DNA of 64,000 nucleotides, taken from assembly GCA_001828855.1 (NCBI GenBank), contig MHZT01000013.1:1-64000 (forward strand). Direction: 5' to 3'. This DNA comes from Rhodobacterales bacterium RIFCSPHIGHO2_02_FULL_62_130. Its GTDB lineage: Bacteria; Pseudomonadota; Alphaproteobacteria; Rhodobacterales; Rhodobacteraceae. Position numbers and translations under genes: made by a program. Shown piece after piece: positions 8,954 to 17,658 of the stretch. The notes under the pieces were generated by a model. That model was given only the letters and a program-made list of their open reading frames with translations, did not search any database and was not told where the DNA came from. Position 1 is the stretch's first letter. Each line of letters begins with the position of its first letter.

Positions 8954-8974
8954 GGGGGCGGTGCTGCCGCCCCC
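8954..8974 (+). promoter_or_regulatory. GC hairpin between binding-protein gene and permease gene
   Basis: An 8-bp GC stem (8954-8961 with 8967-8974) with a 5-nt loop lies in the 69-bp gap after the binding-protein gene. There is no long T tract. Such hairpins commonly protect the binding-protein mRNA 3' end and lower expression of the downstream permease. It also covers the GTG at 8961, arguing against that as permease start. Confidence 0.5.
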
Positions 8975-9008
8975 TTTGCGATCTGACAAACGGGCAGGGG
9001 GAACGGAC

Positions 9009-9974
9009 GTGACAGGGCGCTTTTCGCGTGAGGCTGTAATTCGATGGGCGCCGCTATTGGTGCTGATCGCGCTGGTGATCTTGTTCACCGCGATCAATCC
9101 GCAGTTCTTCTCGCTTCGCAACTTTGCCCGCATCACCATTTCGTCGGCTCCGGCGCTGATGGTGGCGGTGGGGGTGACTTTCATCATCCTGATGGGATCG
9201 ATCGACCTGTCGATGGAGGGGGTGATCTCGCTGACCGCGGTGCTGTTCTGCATGGCCTTCGTGCGCTTTGGCGGCAATCTGGCTGCGGGGGGATGGCTGG
9301 CGATGCCGCTGATTTTGGCACTGGGGGCGGGGATCGGCTTTGTGAACGGGCTGATCCATGTGCGGCTGCGGATTCCGTCGTTTATGGCCAGCCTTGCGAT
9401 GGGGTTCGTCGGCACAGGGGCGGCGGTGCTGCTGACCGGTGGCGATATCGTGAAGGTGGATGACGATGTGTTTCGCGGGCTGCTGACCTATCGGGTCTTG
9501 GGCTTTCCGCTGATGGTTTATGTGGCGGTGGTGTTTCTGGGGTTGGGCTGGTTCCTGCAAACCCGCACCACGCTGGGGCGCAACTTTTACGCCGTGGGCG
9601 GGGGCGAGGATCTGGCCCATGCCTCGGGGCTGAATGTGCGGCGGGTGCGGATTGCGGGCTTTACGCTTGCGGGGGTGTTCTATGCGGTGGCTGCCATTCT
9701 GCAGGTGGCCAAGCTGGGACAGGCGGAATCCGTCACGGGGGCGAATTTCATGTTCATCTCGATCACCTCGGTTGTGGTGGGCGGGGTGGCGCTGTGGGGC
9801 GGCGTCGGGGGGGTGTGGAACGCGCTGGTCGGCGTGCTGATCGTCAACACCATCAACAACGGCATGGTTGTGATCGGGCTGCCCGATTACGTGCAGGACG
9901 GGATGCTGGGCCTGCTGGTGATCGTCGCCGTTGTGCTGTCAACCGACCGCCGCGCCGCGATTGTCGTGAAATAG
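9009..9974 (+). CDS. ABC transporter permease (RbsC/BPD_transp_2 family)
   Basis: A 321-aa integral membrane protein with about 8-10 hydrophobic helices, starting with APLLVLIALVILF, and the family motif IDLSMEGVISL (the usual GGIDLSVG loop, here GSIDLSMEG). It pairs with the permease at 11499 to form a heterodimeric channel. The GTG at 9009 follows a strong AGGGGG at about 7 bp; the in-frame GTG at 8961 lies inside a hairpin and is rejected. It ends 9 bp before the ATPase gene. Confidence 0.87.
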   Translation: MTGRFSREAVIRWAPLLVLIALVILFTAINPQFFSLRNFARITISSAPALMVAVGVTFIILMGSIDLSMEGVISLTAVLFCMAFVRFGGNLAAGGWLAMPLILALGAGIGFVNGLIHVRLRIPSFMASLAMGFVGTGAAVLLTGGDIVKVDDDVFRGLLTYRVLGFPLMVYVAVVFLGLGWFLQTRTTLGRNFYAVGGGEDLAHASGLNVRRVRIAGFTLAGVFYAVAAILQVAKLGQAESVTGANFMFISITSVVVGGVALWGGVGGVWNALVGVLIVNTINNGMVVIGLPDYVQDGMLGLLVIVAVVLSTDRRAAIVVK

Positions 9975-9983
9975 GGGGCGGGC

Positions 9984-11489
9984 ATGTATCAGCTTGCACA
10001 TGTAGACAAGAAATTTCCCGGCGTTCACGCGCTGAAATCGGTGGATTTCCAGATTGGCCGGGGCGAGATCGTCGGGCTGGTCGGTGAAAACGGCGCAGGA
10101 AAATCCACGCTGATGAAGGTGATCTATGGCGCCTATCAGCCCGATGGCGGCCAGATCCTGATCGACGGCAAGACCGTGCGCTTTGCCAACCCGCGCGCCG
10201 CGATGGAGCAGGGCATCGGCATGGTGTTTCAGGAACAATCGCTGATCGCCAACCTGACGGTGATGGAGAATATCTTTCTGGGCTATGAGCAACAGTTCGT
10301 CCGCTTCGGCGTGATCAACTGGAAGGCCATGGCGGCGGCGGCTTCGGCGCAACTGGCCAAGGTCAAGCTTGAGATCGATCCCGCCACCATCACCTCGGCG
10401 CTGTCTTTCGCGCAGCGGCAGTTGGTGGAACTGGCCAAGGTGCTGACGCTGGAGGAACGGGTTCAGGGCGATCTGGTGATCCTGCTGGACGAGCCGACCT
10501 CGGTGCTGGCCGAGGACGAGGTGAAGCTGCTGTTCAAGCTGGTGCGCGAGTTGACCGCGCGGGCGTCGTTCATCTTCGTTTCGCACCGGATGGATGAGGT
10601 GATGGAGCTGTCCGACCGCATCTATGTGATGAAAGACGGTGCGGTGGTGGATGTGGTGGCGCGCGGCGAAAAGACCGTCGAGCAGATCCAGCACAAGATG
10701 GTCGGCCGCAATGTCGACAAGGAATACTACCGCGAACAGCGCCAGATTCCCTATGACGCCGGCCGCGAATTGCTGCGGATGGAAGGGGTGTCGCTGCCGG
10801 GCCGGATCAGCGACATCAGCCTGACCCTGCACGCGGGCGAGGTGCTGTGTCTGGTCGGCACCGAAGGATCGGGGCGCGAGGCGATCTTGCGGACCATCTA
10901 CGGCATGCGGACGCCCTTGACCGGAACGGTCACGATCAAGGGGCAAGAGATCACCCGCTTTACCCCGCGCAACGCGGTCGAGCGCGGCGTGGGCTATGTC
11001 CCGCGCGAGCGCAAGATCGAGGGCATCGTGGCGGGGATGAATGTTTACGAAAACATGACCCTGTCGCAGATGGGCCGCCATTCCCGCGCGGGTGTGCTGC
11101 GGATCGGCGGAGAGCGGGCCTTGGCGCGCGACTGGATTTCCAGACTGTCGATCAAGGCCAGTTCCGAGCTTGCCGATTGCGGCAACCTGTCGGGCGGCAA
11201 CCAGCAAAAGGTGGTGCTGGCGAAATGGCGGTCAGGCGGATCGGACATCATGCTGCTGGATCACCCGACGCGAGGTCTGGATATCGGGGCCAAGGAAGAC
11301 GTTTACGACATGATCCGCGACATGTCAGAGGCGGGTGTCGGCATCGTTCTGGTGGCTGACACGCTGGAAGAGGCCATCGGCCTGTCGCATTCCATCATCG
11401 TGGTCAAGGACGGCGCGATCCAGAAACGGTTCGACTGCCAGCCCGGAGCGAAACCCTCGCTCTATGACCTTCTCCATTACATGATCTGA
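9984..11489 (+). CDS. Sugar ABC transporter ATP-binding protein, two-domain (RbsA/MglA type)
   Basis: A 501-aa protein with two nucleotide-binding domains in tandem. The first has Walker A GENGAGKST (about residue 36) and an LLDEPTSVL Walker B. The second has the usual degenerate Walker A, GTEGSGRE, with signature LSGGNQQKV and LLDHPTRGLD. This is the normal architecture of ribose/galactose-class importers, which use one double-NBD protein. It lies between the two permease genes with gaps of 9 bp on each side, so all four transporter genes are one unit. Confidence 0.92.
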   Translation: MYQLAHVDKKFPGVHALKSVDFQIGRGEIVGLVGENGAGKSTLMKVIYGAYQPDGGQILIDGKTVRFANPRAAMEQGIGMVFQEQSLIANLTVMENIFLGYEQQFVRFGVINWKAMAAAASAQLAKVKLEIDPATITSALSFAQRQLVELAKVLTLEERVQGDLVILLDEPTSVLAEDEVKLLFKLVRELTARASFIFVSHRMDEVMELSDRIYVMKDGAVVDVVARGEKTVEQIQHKMVGRNVDKEYYREQRQIPYDAGRELLRMEGVSLPGRISDISLTLHAGEVLCLVGTEGSGREAILRTIYGMRTPLTGTVTIKGQEITRFTPRNAVERGVGYVPRERKIEGIVAGMNVYENMTLSQMGRHSRAGVLRIGGERALARDWISRLSIKASSELADCGNLSGGNQQKVVLAKWRSGGSDIMLLDHPTRGLDIGAKEDVYDMIRDMSEAGVGIVLVADTLEEAIGLSHSIIVVKDGAIQKRFDCQPGAKPSLYDLLHYMI

Positions 11490-11498
11490 GGCACGCCA

Positions 11499-12440
11499 AT
11501 GGATTTTCAGCGTTTCAAACCGCATCTGCCGTGGATCACCCTGCTGGTGTTGATAGCCCTTGTTGGCGTGGTGGATGATACCTTCCTGCGTCCGGCGAAC
11601 CTGCTGTCTCTGGCGGGCGATATCGTGCCGTTGTTCATCATGGCGCTGGGGCTGACCTTTGCGATCTATATCGGCGGGATCGATCTTTCGGCGCAGTCGA
11701 TGGCGAACCTGATCACCGTGGTCGCCTCGGTCTATCTGGCCTCGATGGGGGCATGGGTGGCGCTGCTTTGTGTCATCGTCGGCTTTGGGCTGGGGATGAT
11801 TTCGGGCTATGTCACCACGCGCCTGCTGGTGCCGTCGTTCATCTCGACATTGGCGGTGGGGGGTGTTGCGTTTTCGCTGGCGCAATACCTGTCGGGGCAG
11901 CGGGCGCTGAACATGGATGCGATGCAGCGCGATGCCGTGTTCGGCTGGATGATCGGCAAGACCGGCATGATCCCGAACGAGTTGTTCATTGCCGCCGGAT
12001 TGCTGGCGATCACCCTGTTCATCGAACGCCGCACCACCCTTGGCCGCGCCCTGAAGGCGGTGGGCGCGGGCGAGCCTGCGGCGGCGGCCTCGGGTCTGAA
12101 CGTGGCGCGCTACAAGATATTGGCCTTTGCGATTTCCGGCGCATTGGCTGCGATTGCGGGATTGCTGTTCTCGGTCAAGCTGTCGGGCGGGGCGCCGACG
12201 ATTGCCAACGGCTTTCTGTTGCCCGCCATCGTGGCGGTGTTGGTGGGTGGCACACCCTTGACGGGCGGGGTGGGCGGGGTGCTGAACACTGCCATCGGCA
12301 CGCTGATCGTCGCCGTGATCCGCGCCTCGATGCTGTATTTCGACATTCAGGCCACGCAACAGCAAATGGTGTTCGGTCTGGTCCTGATCGGAGCCATCGC
12401 CCTGACCATAGACCGCGCCAAACTGCGGATCGTGAAATAG
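11499..12440 (+). CDS. ABC transporter permease (RbsC family), second subunit
   Basis: A 313-aa membrane protein with the family loop YIGGIDLSAQSMANL near residue 57-71 and a C-terminal GGTPLTGGVGG loop that contacts the ATPase. It differs clearly from the permease at 9009, so the channel is a heterodimer, as in several polyol and AI-2-type importers. It is followed 6 bp later by the alcohol dehydrogenase gene, which links transport to oxidation. Confidence 0.88.
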   Translation: MDFQRFKPHLPWITLLVLIALVGVVDDTFLRPANLLSLAGDIVPLFIMALGLTFAIYIGGIDLSAQSMANLITVVASVYLASMGAWVALLCVIVGFGLGMISGYVTTRLLVPSFISTLAVGGVAFSLAQYLSGQRALNMDAMQRDAVFGWMIGKTGMIPNELFIAAGLLAITLFIERRTTLGRALKAVGAGEPAAAASGLNVARYKILAFAISGALAAIAGLLFSVKLSGGAPTIANGFLLPAIVAVLVGGTPLTGGVGGVLNTAIGTLIVAVIRASMLYFDIQATQQQMVFGLVLIGAIALTIDRAKLRIVK

Positions 12441-12446
12441 GGGATC

Positions 12447-13469
12447 ATGATGAAAGCCGCCGTTCTGGTTGCGCCGCAGCGGTTTGCGCTGCGCGATGTG
12501 CCGATGCCTGCCATTGGTCCCGAAGATGCCCTGATCCGCGTGCGCCGCACCGGCATCTGTGGCACCGATCTGCATATCTTCAACGGCCACTATGCCGCCG
12601 ACCGCCTGCCTCTGATCCCCGGCCACGAGTTCTGTGGCGAGGTTGCGGCCTATGGCGCGCAGGTGCGCCATCTGCGCGATGGTCAGCGGGTGGTGGCCGA
12701 TATCAATATCGGCTGCGGCACCTGTTTCTGGTGCCGCCACAACGAGGTTCTGAACTGTCCGGCGATGACGCAGGTCGGCATCGGTCGTGACGGGGCTTTC
12801 GCTGAATATGTGGCGCTTCCGGCGCGGCTGGTGATCCCTGCACCCGATGCTGTGCCGGATGCGGTTCTGGCGCTGACCGAACCTGTGGCCTGCGTTGTCC
12901 GTGCGGCGCGCAAGGCGAAGGTGGGCTTTGGCCAGTCGGTCGTGATCCTTGGTGCGGGGCCGGTGGGCAATCTGCATGTGCAGATGATGCGGCTGGTGGG
13001 GGCGGCCCCGATCATCGTGGCGGACCTGTCGGCAGACCGCTGCCGAATGGCGATGGATGCGGGGGCCGACATCGCAGTCTCCGACCCGGACCAGTTGCGC
13101 GACCAAGTGCTTGGCGCAACGGCGGGGCGCGGGGCGGATGTGGTGATCGAAAGCGTCGGCTCCGCCCGTCTTTACGCCACCGCGCAAAGCCTGATCCGCA
13201 AGGGCGGCCATATCGGCTTTTTCGGCCTGACCGGACCGGATCAGACGCTGCCCGTCGATATCCTGCGGACCATTCTGGAGGAAAACAGCCTGAAAGGTTC
13301 GGTCGCGGGCATGGGCGAGGATATGCATGACGCGCTGACCCTGCTGGCGCATGGCCGTTTCAAGACCGATGCCTTCACCCGTGCCAGCTTTGCGCTGGAT
13401 GATATCCAGACCGCCTTTGACACGCTGGCCGCGCGTCCTGCCGATCTGAAAACCCAAATCCTGATCTGA
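12447..13469 (+). CDS. Zinc-dependent alcohol dehydrogenase (MDR superfamily, polyol/threonine dehydrogenase-like)
   Basis: A 340-aa medium-chain dehydrogenase. Catalytic zinc ligands are visible in GICGTDLH (Cys near 39) and PGHE (His/Glu near 61-62). The structural-zinc cysteines lie in GCGTCFWC and LNC (about 90-108). The cofactor domain has VILGAGPVGNLH. The sorbitol/L-threonine-dehydrogenase-like make-up suggests oxidation of a secondary alcohol of the imported compound. A second ATG at 12450 is equally possible. It follows the permease by 6 bp and precedes the aldehyde dehydrogenase by 13 bp. Confidence 0.87.
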   Translation: MMKAAVLVAPQRFALRDVPMPAIGPEDALIRVRRTGICGTDLHIFNGHYAADRLPLIPGHEFCGEVAAYGAQVRHLRDGQRVVADINIGCGTCFWCRHNEVLNCPAMTQVGIGRDGAFAEYVALPARLVIPAPDAVPDAVLALTEPVACVVRAARKAKVGFGQSVVILGAGPVGNLHVQMMRLVGAAPIIVADLSADRCRMAMDAGADIAVSDPDQLRDQVLGATAGRGADVVIESVGSARLYATAQSLIRKGGHIGFFGLTGPDQTLPVDILRTILEENSLKGSVAGMGEDMHDALTLLAHGRFKTDAFTRASFALDDIQTAFDTLAARPADLKTQILI

Positions 13470-13482
13470 CCGGAGCTTCCCG

Positions 13483-14979
13483 ATGGACACCCTGCGCCCG
13501 CTGCCGACCCTGCCCGCCACCCCGCGCGAATTCGGCTTCTACATCGACGGGGATTGGCGCGGTGGCCGTGCCTTCTTTGACCGTGCCTCGCCGGGGCATG
13601 GTGTAGCCGTCACCCGCATCCCGAAATGCAGCATCGAGGATCTGAATGATGCCGTGGCCGCAGCCCGCCGTGCCTTTGAAGACCGGCGCTGGGCGGGGCT
13701 ATCGGGGGCCGCGCGGGCGGGAGTTCTGCTGCGTGCCGCCGAAATCCTGCGCCGCCGCCGTGCCGAGATCGCCTATTGGGAAGTGCTGGAAAACGGCAAG
13801 CCGATTTCACAGGCGATGGGCGAGATCGACCACTGTATCGCCTGTTTCGAGGTGGGGGCCGGGGCCGCGCGCCTGCTGCATGGCGACAGTTATAACAGCC
13901 TTGGCGACGGGCTGTTCGGCATGGTGCTGCGCGAACCCATCGGCGTGGTTGGCCTGATCACGCCGTGGAATTTCCCCTTCCTGATCCTGTGCGAGCGCGT
14001 GCCGTTCATCCTTGCCTCGGGCTGCACGATGGTGGTGAAACCTTCGGAAGTCACCTCGGCCACAACCCTGATCCTTGCCGAAGTGCTGGCCGAGGCGGGG
14101 CTTCCGGCGGGGGTCTATAACGTTGTCACAGGCTCGGGGCGGACCATCGGGCAGGCGCTGACCGAACATCCCGATGTCGATATGCTGTCCTTTACCGGAT
14201 CGACCGCCGTGGGCCGGTCTTGTGTTCACGCGGCAGCGGACAGTAATTTCAAGAAGCTGGGGCTGGAGCTGGGCGGCAAGAACCCGATCATCGTTTTTGC
14301 CGATGCCGATCTGGAGGATGCCGCCGATGCTGCCGCCTTTGGCATCAGCTTTAACACCGGCCAATGCTGCGTCTCTTCAAGCCGCCTGATCGTCGAGCGT
14401 TCAGTCGCGGCGCGGTTCGAGGCGCTGCTGGCCGCGAAAATGGCAAAAATCCGTGTGGGCGATCCGCTTGATCCGGCAACGCAGGTGGGGGCCATCACCA
14501 CCGCCGCGCAGAACGATGTGATTCTGGGCTATATCGCCAAGGGGCAGGCCGAAGGGGCAAAACTGGTCGCCGGTGGCACCGCCAAGGACATCGGGCGCGG
14601 CCAGTATATCCAGCCGACCCTGTTTTCCGGCGTGACCCCCGCTATGTCGATTGCACGGGATGAAATCTTTGGCCCCGTGCTGTGTTCGATGCCCTTCGAT
14701 ACGGTAGAGGAGGCCATCGCACTGGCCAATGACACGGTTTACGGCCTTGCCGCCAGCGTCTGGAGCAAGAACATCGACACCGCCCTGACCGTGACCCGCC
14801 GCGTGCGTGCGGGCCGGTTCTGGGTGAATTGCATGATGGCAGGCGGGCCGGAAATGCCCTTGGGCGGCTTCAAGCAATCCGGCTGGGGGCGCGAGGCCGG
14901 AACCTATGGCGTCGAGGAATACACGCAGGTCAAATCCGTGCATATTGAAACCGGCAAACGCGTGCATTGGATCGAATAA
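13483..14979 (+). CDS. NAD(P)-dependent aldehyde dehydrogenase
   Basis: A 498-aa ALDH superfamily enzyme that oxidises an aldehyde to the acid. The general-base glutamate lies in LELGGKNP (about 260), the nucleophilic cysteine in FNTGQCCVSS (about 294-296), and the cofactor loop is PWNFPF (about 162-167). Length and motifs are standard for the betaine/lactaldehyde-like branches; the substrate is not assignable. It is bracketed by the alcohol dehydrogenase and the GMC oxidoreductase (start 2 bp after this stop), giving an alcohol-to-acid oxidation module. Confidence 0.9.
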   Translation: MDTLRPLPTLPATPREFGFYIDGDWRGGRAFFDRASPGHGVAVTRIPKCSIEDLNDAVAAARRAFEDRRWAGLSGAARAGVLLRAAEILRRRRAEIAYWEVLENGKPISQAMGEIDHCIACFEVGAGAARLLHGDSYNSLGDGLFGMVLREPIGVVGLITPWNFPFLILCERVPFILASGCTMVVKPSEVTSATTLILAEVLAEAGLPAGVYNVVTGSGRTIGQALTEHPDVDMLSFTGSTAVGRSCVHAAADSNFKKLGLELGGKNPIIVFADADLEDAADAAAFGISFNTGQCCVSSSRLIVERSVAARFEALLAAKMAKIRVGDPLDPATQVGAITTAAQNDVILGYIAKGQAEGAKLVAGGTAKDIGRGQYIQPTLFSGVTPAMSIARDEIFGPVLCSMPFDTVEEAIALANDTVYGLAASVWSKNIDTALTVTRRVRAGRFWVNCMMAGGPEMPLGGFKQSGWGREAGTYGVEEYTQVKSVHIETGKRVHWIE

Positions 14980-14980
14980 G

Positions 14981-16576
14981 ATGGCTCAGGGCTTTGACTA
15001 TGTGATCGTTGGGGCAGGTTCGGCCGGTTGCGTTCTGGCCGCGCGCCTGTCGGAAAATCCCGCCGCCCGCGTCTGCCTGATCGAGGCGGGCGGCAAAGAC
15101 AGCAACCCGCTGATCCATATGCCGGTGGGCTTTGCCAAGATGACCACCGGCCCATTGACATGGGGGCTGACCACCACACCGCAGCGCCACGCCAATGGGC
15201 GCGAAATCCCCTATGCTCAGGCGCGGGTGCTGGGGGGCGGGTCGTCAATCAATGCCGAGGTCTTCACCCGCGGCCATCCCGGCGATTATGATGCCTGGGC
15301 CGAACAGGGGGCGGCGGGCTGGGGCTTTGCCGATATCCAGCGCTATTTCCTGCGCTCCGAGGGCAATACCGTGCTGTCGGGCGATTGGCACGGCACCGAC
15401 GGGCCTTTGGGCGTCTCGAACACGCCCGATCCGAACCCGACCACCCGCGCCTTTGTGCAAAGCTGTCAGGAGCGCGGCATCCCCTTCAACCCCGATTTCA
15501 ATGGCGCGGTGCAGGAAGGGGCGGGGATCTATCAGACCACCACCCGCAACAAGCGGCGCTGCTCGGCCGCCGTGGGCTATCTGCGCCCTGCGATGGGTCG
15601 GGCCAATCTGACGGTGGTGACAGGGGCTTTGGTGCTGCGGATCGTCTTTGAAGGCCGCCGCGCCGTGGGGGTGGACTATGCGCGGGGCGGGCAGCGCCAC
15701 ACCGCGCGCGCTGACAGCGAGGTGATCGTGACCTCGGGCGCCATCGGTTCGCCCAAACTGATGATGCTGTCTGGCGTAGGGCCGGCGGCACAGCTTCAGG
15801 CGCATGGCATCACGGTGGTGCAGGATCTGGCAGGCGTCGGGCAAAACCTGACCGACCATTTCGGCATCGATATCGTGGGCGAGTTGAAAGGCCACGAGTC
15901 GCTCGACAAATACAACAAGCCGCATATGGCGCTGTGGGCTGGCCTGCAATATGCGCTGTTCGGCTTTGGCCCCGTCACCTCGAACGTGGTCGAGGGCGGG
16001 GCGTTCTGGTATGCCGACCGCGGTGCCGCAAAACCCGATCTGCAATTCCATTTCCTCTGTGGCGCAGGGGCCGAGGCGGGCGTGCCTTCGGTGCCGAAAG
16101 GGTCCTCGGGGGTGACGCTGAATTCCTACACGCTGCGGCCCAGATCGCGCGGTTCGGTCAGCTTGCGCTCTGCTGATCCGGCGGCGATGCCGCTGGTGGA
16201 CCCGAATTTCCTTTCCGATCCCGATGATCTGCGGATTTCCGTCGAAGGCGTGAAGATCAGCCGCGAGATTTTCAGCCAACCCAGCCTGCAAAAATACCTG
16301 CGCGCCATCCGTTTCCCCGATGACAGCGTGAAAACGCAGGCCGATTACGAGGCCTACGCCCGCGCCTATGGCCGCACCTCTTATCACCCTGTCAGCACCT
16401 GCAAGATGGGGGTGGATGCGATGGCCGTGGTGGACCCGGCGCTGCGGGTGCATGGGCTGGACGGGTTGCGGATCTGCGACAGCTCGGTCATGCCCAGCCT
16501 GATCGGATCGAACACAAACGCCGCCACCATCATGATCGGCGAAAAGGCCGCCGACCTCATTCGCGGCAACGGCTAG
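14981..16576 (+). CDS. GMC family FAD-dependent alcohol oxidoreductase (choline-dehydrogenase-like)
   Basis: A 531-aa flavoprotein beginning with the dinucleotide fold YVIVGAGSAGCVLAARL and a GMC signature around LGGGSSINAEVF (about 82-93). The catalytic histidine region is SYHPVSTCKMG near residue 466, and the C-terminal SLIGSNTNA is typical. There is no signal peptide, so it acts in the cytoplasm or on the inner membrane face. GMC enzymes oxidise primary alcohols such as choline, glycols or polyols. The ATG directly after the ALDH stop, just before the FAD motif, is the start; upstream in-frame codons overlap ALDH. Confidence 0.9.
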   Translation: MAQGFDYVIVGAGSAGCVLAARLSENPAARVCLIEAGGKDSNPLIHMPVGFAKMTTGPLTWGLTTTPQRHANGREIPYAQARVLGGGSSINAEVFTRGHPGDYDAWAEQGAAGWGFADIQRYFLRSEGNTVLSGDWHGTDGPLGVSNTPDPNPTTRAFVQSCQERGIPFNPDFNGAVQEGAGIYQTTTRNKRRCSAAVGYLRPAMGRANLTVVTGALVLRIVFEGRRAVGVDYARGGQRHTARADSEVIVTSGAIGSPKLMMLSGVGPAAQLQAHGITVVQDLAGVGQNLTDHFGIDIVGELKGHESLDKYNKPHMALWAGLQYALFGFGPVTSNVVEGGAFWYADRGAAKPDLQFHFLCGAGAEAGVPSVPKGSSGVTLNSYTLRPRSRGSVSLRSADPAAMPLVDPNFLSDPDDLRISVEGVKISREIFSQPSLQKYLRAIRFPDDSVKTQADYEAYARAYGRTSYHPVSTCKMGVDAMAVVDPALRVHGLDGLRICDSSVMPSLIGSNTNAATIMIGEKAADLIRGNG

Positions 16577-16631
16577 ACCCTAAAACTTATCTAAAATTTG
16601 CTTCATCTTGGCAAAAGTACTCCACGGGGGA

Positions 16632-16678
16632 GCCTGATTTCCCCTTGGGGAAATCAGGCCGGGGGTGTGAAACCCCCG
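16632..16678. terminator. Tandem hairpins between convergent genes (bidirectional terminator / intergenic repeat)
   Basis: The first hairpin is a perfect 13-bp stem (16632-16644 with 16647-16659). The second is a 7-bp stem (16660-16666 with 16672-16678) immediately after. They sit between the convergent GMC and aldo/keto reductase genes. The sequence style (CTCC-GGGGGAG-like lead and GGGGGTGTGAAACCCCC) recalls short intergenic repeats of Rhodobacteraceae; that resemblance is from memory. Confidence 0.65.
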
Positions 16679-16699
16679 CAGCCTTGGCCCAAGGCGGCC

Positions 16700-17518
16700 C
16701 TAGTCCCATTCGGGTGCAATCGGCACCAAGGCTTTGGTGACCACGCGGAACCCCACCTCGGTCATTGCCTCGATCCGCGCCATGTCAACCGAGGACAGGG
16801 TGAAATCCATCACCTCGAAATTGGCACGGATGTTGTCGGGTTTGGTGGACATGGTGTTGATCGCCACGCCCTTTTGCAAGATCCAGCGCAGCACCACCTG
16901 CGCCGCCGACTTGCCATAGCCCGCGCCGATCTGGGCAAAAAGCGGATATTTGAACACCTCGCCCCGTGCGACCGAGCAGTAGGACGACAGCGGTATCCCC
17001 GTTTCGGTCGCGGCTGCCAGCAAGGTGTTCTGGTTCAGCAGCGGGTGAAATTCCACCTGATTGGTCACAAGCGGCGCATCCACAAGGCCGCGCGCCGCGC
17101 GCATCATTTTGGCAGTAAAGTTCGACACACCGATGTTGCGGGCCAGTCCCTGATCCTGTGCCTGTTGCAGCAGGCGCAACGACGGCGCGATGTCGCCGCT
17201 GGGGTCGGGCCAGTGCAGCAGCAGGATATCCACCTGATCCAGTTGCAGATCCTTCAGGCTTTGTTCGACCGAGGCCATGAACCGCGCGTCGGAATAGTTT
17301 TCAGGCCGGACCTTGGTGGTGATGCACAGCGCCTCGCGCGGCAGGCCGGTGGCGCGCAGGGCGGCCCCTGTGTCGGCCTCGTTGCCATACATCTGCGCGG
17401 TGTCAAAGGCGCGATAGCCGATCTCCGCCGCCGCGCTGACGGCTTGGGCAAGCACATCGCCCTTCAGCGGAAAGGTGCCAAAGGCGCGCTGATAGCTGTT
17501 TTGAAAGCAAATATTCAT
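16700..17518 (-). CDS. Aldo/keto reductase (2,5-diketogluconate reductase-like, AKR5 type)
   Basis: A 272-aa NADPH-dependent TIM-barrel reductase. The catalytic tetrad is visible: Asp and Tyr in FDTAQMYGNE, Lys in TTKV, and His in LLLHWPD. The NADPH phosphate region is near the C-terminus. The start at 17518 (ATG, preceded by GGAG) is preferred over 17578 because the extra N-terminal residues have no family match. It diverges from the CoA-transferase gene across palindrome site B, so it likely shares regulation. It probably interconverts a carbonyl and hydroxyl form of the pathway substrate. Confidence 0.87.
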   Translation of the reverse strand: MNICFQNSYQRAFGTFPLKGDVLAQAVSAAAEIGYRAFDTAQMYGNEADTGAALRATGLPREALCITTKVRPENYSDARFMASVEQSLKDLQLDQVDILLLHWPDPSGDIAPSLRLLQQAQDQGLARNIGVSNFTAKMMRAARGLVDAPLVTNQVEFHPLLNQNTLLAAATETGIPLSSYCSVARGEVFKYPLFAQIGAGYGKSAAQVVLRWILQKGVAINTMSTKPDNIRANFEVMDFTLSSVDMARIEAMTEVGFRVVTKALVPIAPEWD

Positions 17519-17578
17519 GGCTGTCTCCAAGGGTTGATCGCCGAAGTCCTGGGCCGCCAAAGCGTTGGGAAAATTCAC

Positions 17579-17608
17579 TTGATAGGCTTGGCATGCCGTG
17601 CTTATTCT
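17579..17608 (+). promoter_or_regulatory. Probable promoter of the CoA-transferase operon
   Basis: TTGATA at 17579-17584 and a -10-like TTATTC/TATTCT at 17602-17608 are spaced 17-18 bp. Operator B begins 2 bp after it, so a bound regulator would cover the transcription start. Confidence 0.5.
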
Positions 17609-17609
17609 T

Positions 17610-17625
17610 ATAACCAGTTAGTTAC
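17610..17625. promoter_or_regulatory. Candidate operator B of the shared palindrome family
   Basis: ATAACCAGTTAGTTAC has arms RTAAC/GTTAC and matches the reverse strand of site C at 14 of 16 positions, with the identity continuing into CTTA. It lies 34 bp before the CoA-transferase start and 92 bp before the divergent aldo/keto reductase. Confidence 0.75.
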
Positions 17626-17658
17626 TTATGATGCAACTGGCGAAAGTGGAGAATCGCA

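Noticed and set aside
8961-9008. GTG at 8961 as start of the first permease
   Set aside because: It sits inside a GC hairpin without a ribosome site; GTG 9009 has AGGGGG at good spacing.
10780-11489. Degenerate second Walker A of the sugar ATPase (GTEGSGRE) as a damaged gene
   Set aside because: Loss of the lysine in the second domain is normal for RbsA/MglA-type ATPases.
11325-13520. A 731-codon minus-strand open frame across the second permease and alcohol dehydrogenase genes
   Set aside because: Arginine/histidine/glutamine-rich composition with no recognisable domain; the plus-strand genes are well supported.
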